Below, in pieces: positions 1 to 5,414 of a stretch of DNA of 5,414 nt. The first letter of the stretch is position 1; each line of letters starts with the position of its first letter. A program made the position numbers and the translations under genes. A model generated the notes under the pieces. The model did not search any database, was not told where the DNA came from, and saw only the letters and a list, made by a program, of their open reading frames with translations. Source of the DNA: a bacterium (GTDB lineage Bacteria > Desulfobacterota > GWC2-55-46); assembly GCA_004298725.1 (NCBI GenBank), contig SCQA01000216.1:1-5414 (forward strand). The letters run 5' to 3'.

Positions 1-1
1 T

Positions 2-238
2 CTTTTTGGCTTCGTGTGGACGCTTGCCGAAGAGCGGTTGATAATAAGCGGTCAGGCCCGCCTTATTATACTTGTCGGCTTTATGGGTGCTTTCACCACC
101 TTTTCAAGCTTTATGTTTGAATCAGGCGCGCTTATGCGCGATTCGCAGTTCATTGCCGCGTTCGCGAACATAATTTCACAGAATGTCTGCGGGCTTATAT
201 TCCTCTTTATCGGTTTTTTTGCCGGAAGGCTCTTATAA
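2..238 (+). CDS. crcB: Fluoride channel CrcB/FluC, C-terminal part (5' end outside window)
   Basis: Membrane channel that expels fluoride from the cytoplasm; family members work as dual-topology dimers of four-helix subunits. The reading frame is open from base 2, and the residues before the GTG at 14 (LFGF) continue the usual pattern leading into an LAEER segment, so the gene starts upstream and the GTG is not the true start. The diagnostic segment GFMGAFTTFSSF lies at 77-112 and corresponds to the family GFxGGxTTFSTF motif of the third helix. It holds the two phenylalanines of the fluoride-binding 'Phe box' and the central Na+ site region. One glycine of the usual GG pair is alanine here. 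A final hydrophobic helix ends in GFFAGRLL just before the TAA stop. About 79 codons of the usual ~125 are present. The DUF190 gene starts 15 bases downstream, a common partner. Any fluoride riboswitch would lie upstream and cannot be seen. Confidence 0.9.
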   Translation, partial: LFGFVWTLAEERLIISGQARLIILVGFMGAFTTFSSFMFESGALMRDSQFIAAFANIISQNVCGLIFLFIGFFAGRLL

Positions 239-240
239 CA

Positions 241-246
241 AAGGAG
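241..246 (+). promoter_or_regulatory. Shine-Dalgarno site for the DUF190 gene
   Basis: AAGGAG lies 7 bases before the ATG at 254, immediately after the crcB stop. It is a strong ribosome binding site at ideal spacing. It fixes the start of the small downstream gene and makes it a genuine translated unit rather than a chance ORF. Confidence 0.85.
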
Positions 247-253
247 TTTTCAT

Positions 254-595
254 ATGAACCTGCCAACATCAGCTGAAATACTTCGCGTGTACATAGGCGA
301 GAGCGATAAATCAGGCGGCAAGCCGCTTTACCAAGCCATTGTGGAAGAAGCGCGCAAACGCGGCATGGCCGGAGCGACGGTGCTTAGAGGCACGCTCGGT
401 TTCGGCGTAAACAGCAGGCTTCACAGCGCCAAAGTTCTGAGGCTCTCGGAAGATTTGCCCATGGTGGTTGAAATAGTTGACAAGCCGGAACGCATCGAGG
501 TGTTTCTTCCGTGGCTTGACACGGCGGTAAAAGAAGGGCTTATAACTATTGAAACGGTGCGCGTGATAGCGTACAGGTCAGGCGATAAAAAATAA
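254..595 (+). CDS. DUF190 family (COG1993) PII-like protein
   Basis: Small soluble cytoplasmic protein of 113 residues, the normal length for this family, with no signal peptide or membrane segment. Family features visible are LRVYIGESDK near the N-terminus (residues 10-19), a helix with LYQAIVEEARKRGMAGATVLRG (positions about 323-391), then GTLGFGVNSRLHSAK, and a later strand LPMVVEIVDKPERIEVFL. This is the DUF190 pattern, whose known structures have a ferredoxin-like fold resembling PII signalling proteins. Biochemical function is not established. Genes of this family very often sit next to crcB, as here, and are sometimes fused to it, so a regulatory or sensing role in fluoride export is a reasonable inference. 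The start is supported by AAGGAG 7 bases upstream, and the glmS start follows 14 bases after the stop. Family call is secure; role is not. Confidence 0.9.
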   Translation: MNLPTSAEILRVYIGESDKSGGKPLYQAIVEEARKRGMAGATVLRGTLGFGVNSRLHSAKVLRLSEDLPMVVEIVDKPERIEVFLPWLDTAVKEGLITIETVRVIAYRSGDKK

Positions 596-609
596 GGCAG
601 AAAATAACC

Positions 610-2430
610 ATGTGCGGAATTGTCGGTTACATAGGCCCTAAAGAGGCCGTGGGCGTGCTCATGGACGGGCTTAAAAGGCTTGAATACAGGGGCTACGACT
701 CTTCTGGCATTGCCGTGCTTGAAAACGGCAAGGTAACGCTCAGGCGCGCCGTTGGAAAGCTTGAAAAATTGCAAGCCGTTCTATTAAAAAACCCTTTGCA
801 GGGGCGCTCCGGCATTGGCCACACGCGCTGGGCAACGCACGGCAGGCCGAGCGAGGAAAACGCGCATCCGCATATTGAAGGCGGAGTTGCCGTAGTGCAT
901 AACGGCATAATTGAAAATTACCTCGCGCTTAAAGAGGAGCTTAAAAAAGAAGGCGCTCATTTCAAATCTGAAACCGACACCGAGGTAATAAGCCACCTTA
1001 TACACCGCGAAATAAAAAACGGCAAGAAGCTCGCCGAAGCCGTGAGGCGCGCCGTCAGCCGCCTTAAGGGCACGTACGCGCTTGCCGTTATAAGCGAAGA
1101 CGAGCCGGATAAGCTTGTTGGAGCGCGCATGGAGTGCCCGCTCGCGGTGGGCGTGGGAGAGCATGAAACAATGCTTTCATCCGACATTACTGCCATACTT
1201 AACATAACCCGCAAGGCTATTTTTTTGCAGGATGGCGAATTGGTTGTTATTACGCCGGACGGCGTTGAAATAACCACGTTTGACGGGGCGAAAGTAACGA
1301 GGCCCGCGACGCATATTGATTGGAGCCCTGTGATGGCTGAAAAGAGCGGCTTCCGTCACTTTATGCTGAAGGAGATATTTGAACAGCCCCGCGTTGTGGC
1401 GGATACGTTCAGAGGTTCTGTTATTGAAGAAAAGGGTGATGTATTCCTTAATAATTTTAATATGCGCGCGGCGGACATTGATAAAATTGTTATAGTCGCG
1501 TGCGGTACGTCGTGGCACGCGGGCCTTGTCGGCAAGTTTTTATTTGAAGAGCTTGCGAAGATTCCTGTTGAAGTTGACCTTGCCTCGGAATTTCGCTACC
1601 GTGACCCTCTTGTAGATAAAAAGACGCTTGTGCTTGCCATTTCGCAAAGCGGCGAAACCGCTGACACGCTTGCCGCAGTTAAGGAGGCGAAGAAAAAAGG
1701 CGCATCCGTAATATCCGTTTGCAACGTGATAGAGTCAAGCCTTACAAGGGAAACGGCATGGTCTTTTATGACGCACGCCGGCCCGGAAATAGGCGTGGCC
1801 TCCACAAAAGCGTTTACCACGCAACTTGTCGCGCTGTATCTTATTGCCGTGCGTCTTGGCAGAGAGTCAGGGCGGGTATCGCCTGAGTTTGGCAAAACAT
1901 TGATACACGACCTCGTTACGCTTTCCAAAAAAATTGAGCATATACTTGATTCGGCAGGCCGGATAGAGGCGCTTGCGAAAAAATACTTTCACTTCAGAGA
2001 CTTTATTTACCTTGGCAGGGGCATTAACTACCCCATCGCGCTTGAAGGCGCGTTGAAGTTAAAAGAGGTATCTTACATACACGCCGAGGGTTACGCCGCA
2101 GGCGAAATGAAACACGGCCCCATAGCCCTTATTGACGAAGATATGCCGGTGGTGGTTCTTGCCCCGCAGGACGCAAGCTACCCGAAGATGCTCGGCAACA
2201 TGGAAGAGGTAAGAGCGCGGGGCGGGCGCATAATAGCCGTAGTAACCGAAGGCGATAAGGAAGCTGTGCTGAAAGCCGACGACGTAATAACGATTCCAGC
2301 GGCGTCACACAGGCTGACGCCGCTTCTTTTGACCGTACCGCTTCAGTTTCTTGCCTATTACATAGCGGTTTTAAAGGGAACGGACGTTGACCAGCCGAGA
2401 AACCTCGCCAAAAGCGTTACCGTAGAATAA
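610..2430 (+). CDS. glmS: Glutamine--fructose-6-phosphate aminotransferase (isomerizing), GlmS
   Basis: Cytoplasmic enzyme converting fructose-6-phosphate and glutamine to glucosamine-6-phosphate and glutamate, the committed step toward UDP-GlcNAc for peptidoglycan and LPS. The product is 606 residues, full length for the family. The N-terminal class II glutaminase domain (about 2-220) starts MCGIVGYIG; Cys2 becomes the N-terminal nucleophile after Met removal, which fixes the start. Other glutaminase residues are visible: R73-W74-A75-T76-H77, N98-G99 and D123. The isomerase half has two SIS domains. The first carries C298-G299-T300-S301 and S345-Q346-S347-G348-E349-T350. The second (about 460-600) carries LKLKEVSYIHAEGYAAGE and KHGP with H502. 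The C-terminus has the expected QPRNLAKSVTVE with the catalytic lysine at 602. All active-site residues I can place are intact. The ribosome binding site is weak (AAGG at 594-597, 12 bases from the ATG and overlapping the preceding stop), which suggests coupling to the DUF190 gene. There is no room for a glmS ribozyme. It ends with tandem TAA TAA stops. Confidence 0.97.
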   Translation: MCGIVGYIGPKEAVGVLMDGLKRLEYRGYDSSGIAVLENGKVTLRRAVGKLEKLQAVLLKNPLQGRSGIGHTRWATHGRPSEENAHPHIEGGVAVVHNGIIENYLALKEELKKEGAHFKSETDTEVISHLIHREIKNGKKLAEAVRRAVSRLKGTYALAVISEDEPDKLVGARMECPLAVGVGEHETMLSSDITAILNITRKAIFLQDGELVVITPDGVEITTFDGAKVTRPATHIDWSPVMAEKSGFRHFMLKEIFEQPRVVADTFRGSVIEEKGDVFLNNFNMRAADIDKIVIVACGTSWHAGLVGKFLFEELAKIPVEVDLASEFRYRDPLVDKKTLVLAISQSGETADTLAAVKEAKKKGASVISVCNVIESSLTRETAWSFMTHAGPEIGVASTKAFTTQLVALYLIAVRLGRESGRVSPEFGKTLIHDLVTLSKKIEHILDSAGRIEALAKKYFHFRDFIYLGRGINYPIALEGALKLKEVSYIHAEGYAAGEMKHGPIALIDEDMPVVVLAPQDASYPKMLGNMEEVRARGGRIIAVVTEGDKEAVLKADDVITIPAASHRLTPLLLTVPLQFLAYYIAVLKGTDVDQPRNLAKSVTVE

Positions 2431-2434
2431 TAAC

Positions 2435-3064
2435 ATGCAAACAAACTGGCATTTTTATCTTTTGCTTATTCCTTTTGCGTATCTTCTCGGTTCGGTGCCT
2501 TTTGCAATTATCGTGGCAAAGGCGTTTGGCAAGGCGGACCCGCGCACGGTCGGCAGCGGCAACGTCGGCGCCACAAACGTAGCGCGCACGGCAGGCAAGA
2601 AGGCGGGCGCGGTAACGCTTATAGCTGACATTTTAAAGGGCGCGGTGCCGGTTTATCTATCTTTTTATTTTAGCATGCCGTCCGTTGACGTGCCGTTGTT
2701 GAAAATAAGTCCGACGGCGCTACTCGCAAGCCTTGTCGGCGTTAGCGCGTTTATGGGGCACTTATTTCCGGTATTTCTCAAATTCAAAGGCGGCAAAGGC
2801 GTGGCAACGGCCTGCGGAGTTATGTTCGTCATTTCGCCGACAGCTACGCTTCTTAGCGGCGTTGTTTTTATAGTAGCCGTTGTTGTTAAAAAATATGTCT
2901 CTCTTGGCTCCATGCTTTCAGCCGCTTTCATGCCGGTTTTTTTGTCTTTTTTGCCGTCTAAAAAAGATTATGTCTTGACCGGCGTTATTATAGCAGTCCT
3001 GATAATCTGGAGGCATAAGGAGAATATACGCAGGCTTGCCTCAGGAACCGAGAATAAGATATAA
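2435..3064 (+). CDS. plsY: Acyl-phosphate:glycerol-3-phosphate acyltransferase PlsY
   Basis: Integral inner-membrane enzyme that transfers an acyl chain from acyl-phosphate (made by PlsX) to the sn-1 position of glycerol-3-phosphate, the first step of phospholipid synthesis. The product is 209 residues, normal for the family. The three signature motifs are present: motif 1 G40-S-G-N-V-G-A-T-N48 followed by R51; motif 2 G108-H-L-F-P-V-F-L-K-F-K-G-G-K-G-V-A-T125, with the glycine-rich loop that binds glycerol phosphate; motif 3 R193-H-K-E-N-I-R-R-L201. Hydrophobic stretches at roughly 7-28, 58-79, 93-112, 128-148, 153-173 and 178-192 fit a polytopic membrane protein. The N-terminal helix ending YLLGSVPFA matches the family, which supports the ATG at 2435; a TAG in frame at 2423 excludes a longer protein. 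No Shine-Dalgarno sequence is visible, and the start lies 4 bases after the glmS stop, so translation is probably coupled to glmS. Confidence 0.96.
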   Translation: MQTNWHFYLLLIPFAYLLGSVPFAIIVAKAFGKADPRTVGSGNVGATNVARTAGKKAGAVTLIADILKGAVPVYLSFYFSMPSVDVPLLKISPTALLASLVGVSAFMGHLFPVFLKFKGGKGVATACGVMFVISPTATLLSGVVFIVAVVVKKYVSLGSMLSAAFMPVFLSFLPSKKDYVLTGVIIAVLIIWRHKENIRRLASGTENKI

Positions 3065-3078
3065 ATGCCGGCCTAACC

Positions 3079-3107
3079 TTGACGCTTGCGTAATTACTTG
3101 ATAAAAT
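3079..3107 (+). promoter_or_regulatory. Predicted sigma-70 promoter for the nucleotidylyltransferase fusion gene
   Basis: A -35 box TTGACG (3079-3084) is followed by exactly 17 bases and a -10 box TAAAAT (3102-3107). Each box matches the housekeeping consensus at five of six positions, and the spacing is optimal. The downstream half of the spacer and the -10 area are AT-rich. Transcription would begin near 3113-3115, giving a 5' leader of about 67 bases before the GTG at 3181. It lies in the only sizeable intergenic gap of the window, just after plsY, so the fusion gene can be transcribed separately from the upstream operon. I see no convincing terminator before it, so read-through from plsY is also possible. 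Confidence 0.6.
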
Positions 3108-3167
3108 TAATACTTCCGGTTTACAGGCCGCTGTTTTTCATTACTTGCCGTTGTTGCTATGATGCCC

Positions 3168-3174
3168 GAGGGGG
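3168..3174 (+). promoter_or_regulatory. Shine-Dalgarno site deciding the GTG start at 3181
   Basis: GAGGGGG is placed 6 bases before a GTG codon. The same frame has a TGA stop at 3160-3162, so GTG 3181 is the only start that retains the conserved N-terminal KCIIMAGGFGTRLRPL segment. An ATG at 3162 is out of frame with the gene. Confidence 0.75.
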
Positions 3175-3180
3175 TTACGC

Positions 3181-5414
3181 GTGAAGTGCATTATTATGGC
3201 AGGCGGTTTCGGTACGCGCTTAAGGCCGCTTACTAACAGCCTGCCCAAGCCGATGGTGCCTATGGCCAACAAGCCGATAATAGACCACATCATCGAGCTG
3301 TTGAAATTACATTCCTTTAAAGACCTGACGGCGCTACTTTATTTTCAGCCGGAGCAGATTCAAAATCATCTTGGCGACGGCTCGTCATTCGGGGTCAAGG
3401 TTGATTACGTAAGCGCTAATGTTGATTACGGCACCGCTGGAAGCGTTGCTTACGCCATGAGGCAAAAGCCGACCGGCTCTACCACCCTTATAATAAGCGG
3501 CGACGTGCTTACGGACATTGACCTTGCCAAGGCCGTGGCATTCCACAAGAAAAACAAAGCAATCGCCACCATAGTGCTTACGCGCGTTGAAAACCCGCTT
3601 CCTTTCGGCATAGTCATAACCGATAAAAAAGGGCGGATAGAACGTTTCCTTGAAAAACCGACGTGGGGCGAAGTTTTCAGCGATACAATAAACACGGGCA
3701 TATACATACTTGAAGAAGAGGTTTTGAAGTTTATTCCCGAAGGTACGGAGTTCGATTTCAGTAAAAACCTCTTTCCTCTGCTTCTGCAAAACAAAAAGCC
3801 TATTTATGGCTACACGGCAACCGGTTACTGGAAAGACGTCGGAAGCCTTGAGGAGTACCGGCAAGCGAATATTGACATATTAAACGGCATGGTCAAGGTG
3901 AATATACCCGGCGATAGGGTTGACAATAAGCATGTTTGGCTCGGCAAAGGCTCAAGGGTAGACCTTACGTCAAAGCTTGAAGGTTCGGTCGTTATAGGGA
4001 AAGATTGCCGCATAGCGTCCGACGTAAAACTTATAAACACTATAATAGGCGACAACGCGGTAATAGAAGACGGAGCGGTTATCATAGACTCTGTGCTGTG
4101 GGATAACGCTAAAATCAGGCGCGCGGCTCTTTTGCAGGAAAACGTTATAGGCTCCGGCACGGAAATATCAGCCGGAGCGCACCTTGGCGAAGGCGTCATA
4201 GTAAGCGACCACTGCCTTATAGGTAGAAATGCCACTGTAAAGGCCAATGTAAAGGTTTGGCCTCATAAGGTTGTTGAAGACGATGCGACGCTGACTTCAA
4301 GCCTTGTCTGGGGGCAGAAGTGGAATAAAAACATCTTTTCCACGTACGGAGTTACCGGACTTGCCAATATCGAGCTTTCGCCGGAGTTCGCGGCCCGGCT
4401 TGGGGCGGCGTACGGGGCTTCTTTAAAGGCCGGGTCGTTTGTGTCCACAAGCAGGGACGGCCACAAAACGTCGCGCATGATAAACCGCGCCATTATGACG
4501 GGCATACTCTCAACCGGCGTGAACGTGCACGATTACGGAGTAACGCCAATGCCGGTCTGCCGTTTTCTCGCGCGCGGCGGAAGCGAAGTGGGTGGCATAC
4601 ACACGAGGCGTTCCCCGTTTGACCCGATGCTTCTTGATTTAAAGTTTTTCGATAACACCGGGCTTGACCTTCACCCGGGTTCTGAAAAGACGGTTGAGCG
4701 ATTATTTTTCCGCGAGGATTTCAGAAGAATGCCGCTTGAGGATACCGGAGAGATGGTCTTTCCGATACACGGTTTTGAATACTACCAAAACGGCTTTATG
4801 TCCGCGATTGACGTTAAAACAATACGGAAGGCGAAGTTTAAAATAGTGCTCGATTATTCTTACGGAAGCTCGTCGCGCATCTTTCCGGTCATACTCGGCA
4901 AGCTTGACTGCGATGTAATCGCGCTTAACGCCAACCTTGACGGCTCAAAAACCACCAAGAGCGCCGAGGAGTTCCAAAAATCGCTTGAGCAGTTGTCCAC
5001 CATAGTGCGCTCGCTCGGGGCTGACGCCGGGTTTATGCTTGACGCCGGAGGCGAAAAAGTCTTTATCGTTGACGACACGGGAGAGATACTCGAGGACGAC
5101 ACCGCGTTAAATATCGTCACGCTTCTTACCCTGAAAGCTAAAAAGGCCTCCGCTAAGAAAGGCGTTATAGCCGTGCCGGTAACGGCGTCGCGCGCTATTG
5201 AAAATATGGCGCGCAATTACGGTTTTAAGGTGCGGCGCACAAAGACAAGCTCGCGCGGCCTTATGGAAGCCGCCACCGAAGACGGCATAGCCTTTGCCGG
5301 AGAGACCACCGGCGGATACATATTCCCTGAGTTTCAGCCTAACTTCGACGGCATGTACGCCATAGTTAAAATTCTTGAAATGCTCGCCGCATCCGGCGCG
5401 CGGCTTCATAAACT
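3181..5414 (+). CDS. Sugar-1-phosphate nucleotidylyltransferase fused to beta-helix and degenerate phosphomannomutase-like domain (3' end outside window)
   Basis: The frame is open from the GTG at 3181 to the window edge, 744 codons without a stop; homologues I recall are about 830-840 residues, so roughly the last mutase subdomain is missing. Residues 1-235 are a nucleotidyltransferase joining a sugar-1-phosphate to an NTP: the signature AGGFGTRLRPLTNSLPKP (7-24), GTAGS (125-129 by frame, near 3433), metal ligand Asp108 in ISGD, FLEKP (156-160), NTGIY (171-175) and the second metal Asp219 in GYWKDVG. Residues about 250-378 form a left-handed beta-helix of irregular hexapeptide-like repeats. 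Residues about 381-744 resemble phosphomannomutase/phosphoglucomutase domains I-III, but with altered catalytic loops: GGIHTRRSP (471-479) instead of TASHNP, DAGGEK (621-626) instead of DGDGDR, and GETTGG instead of GExSGH. Proteins of this layout are usually named mannose-1-phosphate guanylyltransferase. Activity on mannose-1-P/GTP is likely but glucose-1-P or another nucleotide cannot be excluded. It probably supplies GDP-sugar for surface polysaccharide. Confidence 0.88.
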   Translation, partial: MKCIIMAGGFGTRLRPLTNSLPKPMVPMANKPIIDHIIELLKLHSFKDLTALLYFQPEQIQNHLGDGSSFGVKVDYVSANVDYGTAGSVAYAMRQKPTGSTTLIISGDVLTDIDLAKAVAFHKKNKAIATIVLTRVENPLPFGIVITDKKGRIERFLEKPTWGEVFSDTINTGIYILEEEVLKFIPEGTEFDFSKNLFPLLLQNKKPIYGYTATGYWKDVGSLEEYRQANIDILNGMVKVNIPGDRVDNKHVWLGKGSRVDLTSKLEGSVVIGKDCRIASDVKLINTIIGDNAVIEDGAVIIDSVLWDNAKIRRAALLQENVIGSGTEISAGAHLGEGVIVSDHCLIGRNATVKANVKVWPHKVVEDDATLTSSLVWGQKWNKNIFSTYGVTGLANIELSPEFAARLGAAYGASLKAGSFVSTSRDGHKTSRMINRAIMTGILSTGVNVHDYGVTPMPVCRFLARGGSEVGGIHTRRSPFDPMLLDLKFFDNTGLDLHPGSEKTVERLFFREDFRRMPLEDTGEMVFPIHGFEYYQNGFMSAIDVKTIRKAKFKIVLDYSYGSSSRIFPVILGKLDCDVIALNANLDGSKTTKSAEEFQKSLEQLSTIVRSLGADAGFMLDAGGEKVFIVDDTGEILEDDTALNIVTLLTLKAKKASAKKGVIAVPVTASRAIENMARNYGFKVRRTKTSSRGLMEAATEDGIAFAGETTGGYIFPEFQPNFDGMYAIVKILEMLAASGARLHK

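Noticed and set aside
14..238. GTG at 14 as the true start of crcB
   Set aside because: The frame stays open to the left edge and the preceding residues fit the family, and a 74-residue product would lack the first two helices. It is a gene cut by the window edge.
596..609. glmS ribozyme or riboswitch upstream of glmS
   Set aside because: Only 14 bases separate the DUF190 stop from the glmS start, far too short, and the upstream sequence is coding.
784..1164. Minus-strand open frame inside glmS (126 codons)
   Set aside because: Antisense shadow of the highly conserved glutaminase domain; no protein family features.
3067..3136. Possible rho-independent terminator after plsY from CGGCCT (3069-3074) and AGGCCG (3125-3130) followed by CTGTTTTT
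   Set aside because: The 6-base stem would enclose a 50-base loop containing the predicted promoter, and the local alternative CGG/CCG pairing is only 3 bases. It is not a credible terminator hairpin.
3385..3864. 159-codon open frame on the minus strand inside the nucleotidyltransferase domain
   Set aside because: It lies wholly antisense to a conserved catalytic domain, has no recognisable family pattern and no clear ribosome binding site. It follows from the codon bias of the real gene.
3825..4247. 140-codon open frame on the minus strand over the beta-helix region
   Set aside because: Low-complexity, Ser/Thr/Pro-rich translation typical of the antisense of a coding gene; the + strand frame is clearly the real one.
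4664..4846. 60-codon + strand frame inside the fusion gene
   Set aside because: Overlaps in another frame a region where the main frame continues conserved mutase-like sequence without interruption; no ribosome binding site of note.

Overview
This is a gene-dense bacterial window with every gene on the + strand. It holds the 3' end of one gene, three complete genes and the first ~744 codons of a large fifth gene that runs off the right edge. Base composition is close to balanced. Codon use is distinctive: Ile is often ATA (about 37 of 59 Ile codons in the last gene by hand count) and Leu is often CTT. With the gene content, this suggests a non-gammaproteobacterial, Gram-negative-type environmental lineage such as Desulfobacterota or Nitrospirota. 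That placement is an inference of low confidence. I see no rRNA, tRNA, mobile element, CRISPR array or phage gene.

Positions 2-3064 look like one operon with gaps of 15, 14 and 4 bases: the fluoride channel crcB/fluC (5' end missing), a small DUF190 (PII-like) protein, glmS (glucosamine-6-phosphate synthase) and plsY (acyl-phosphate:glycerol-3-phosphate acyltransferase). The first pair is a known fluoride-export association. The second pair makes precursors of the cell envelope, amino sugar for peptidoglycan and LPS from GlmS and lysophosphatidate for phospholipid from PlsY.

Positions 3065-3180 are a 116-base intergenic gap with a strong sigma-70-type promoter (TTGACG, 17 bases, TAAAAT) and a good ribosome binding site before a GTG start. 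From 3181 to the window end runs a fusion protein: an N-terminal sugar-1-phosphate nucleotidylyltransferase, a left-handed beta-helix of hexapeptide-like repeats, and a C-terminal phosphomannomutase/phosphoglucomutase-like region. The nucleotidylyltransferase motifs are intact. The mutase-like region has lost the catalytic serine loop, the Mg-binding aspartates and part of the sugar-binding loop, so it is probably not an active mutase. This is the most interesting feature of the window.

Taken together the window is mostly envelope-precursor housekeeping: hexosamine, phospholipid and nucleotide-sugar supply, with a fluoride-resistance pair at the left. I found no clear evidence of an undescribed defence or mobile system.
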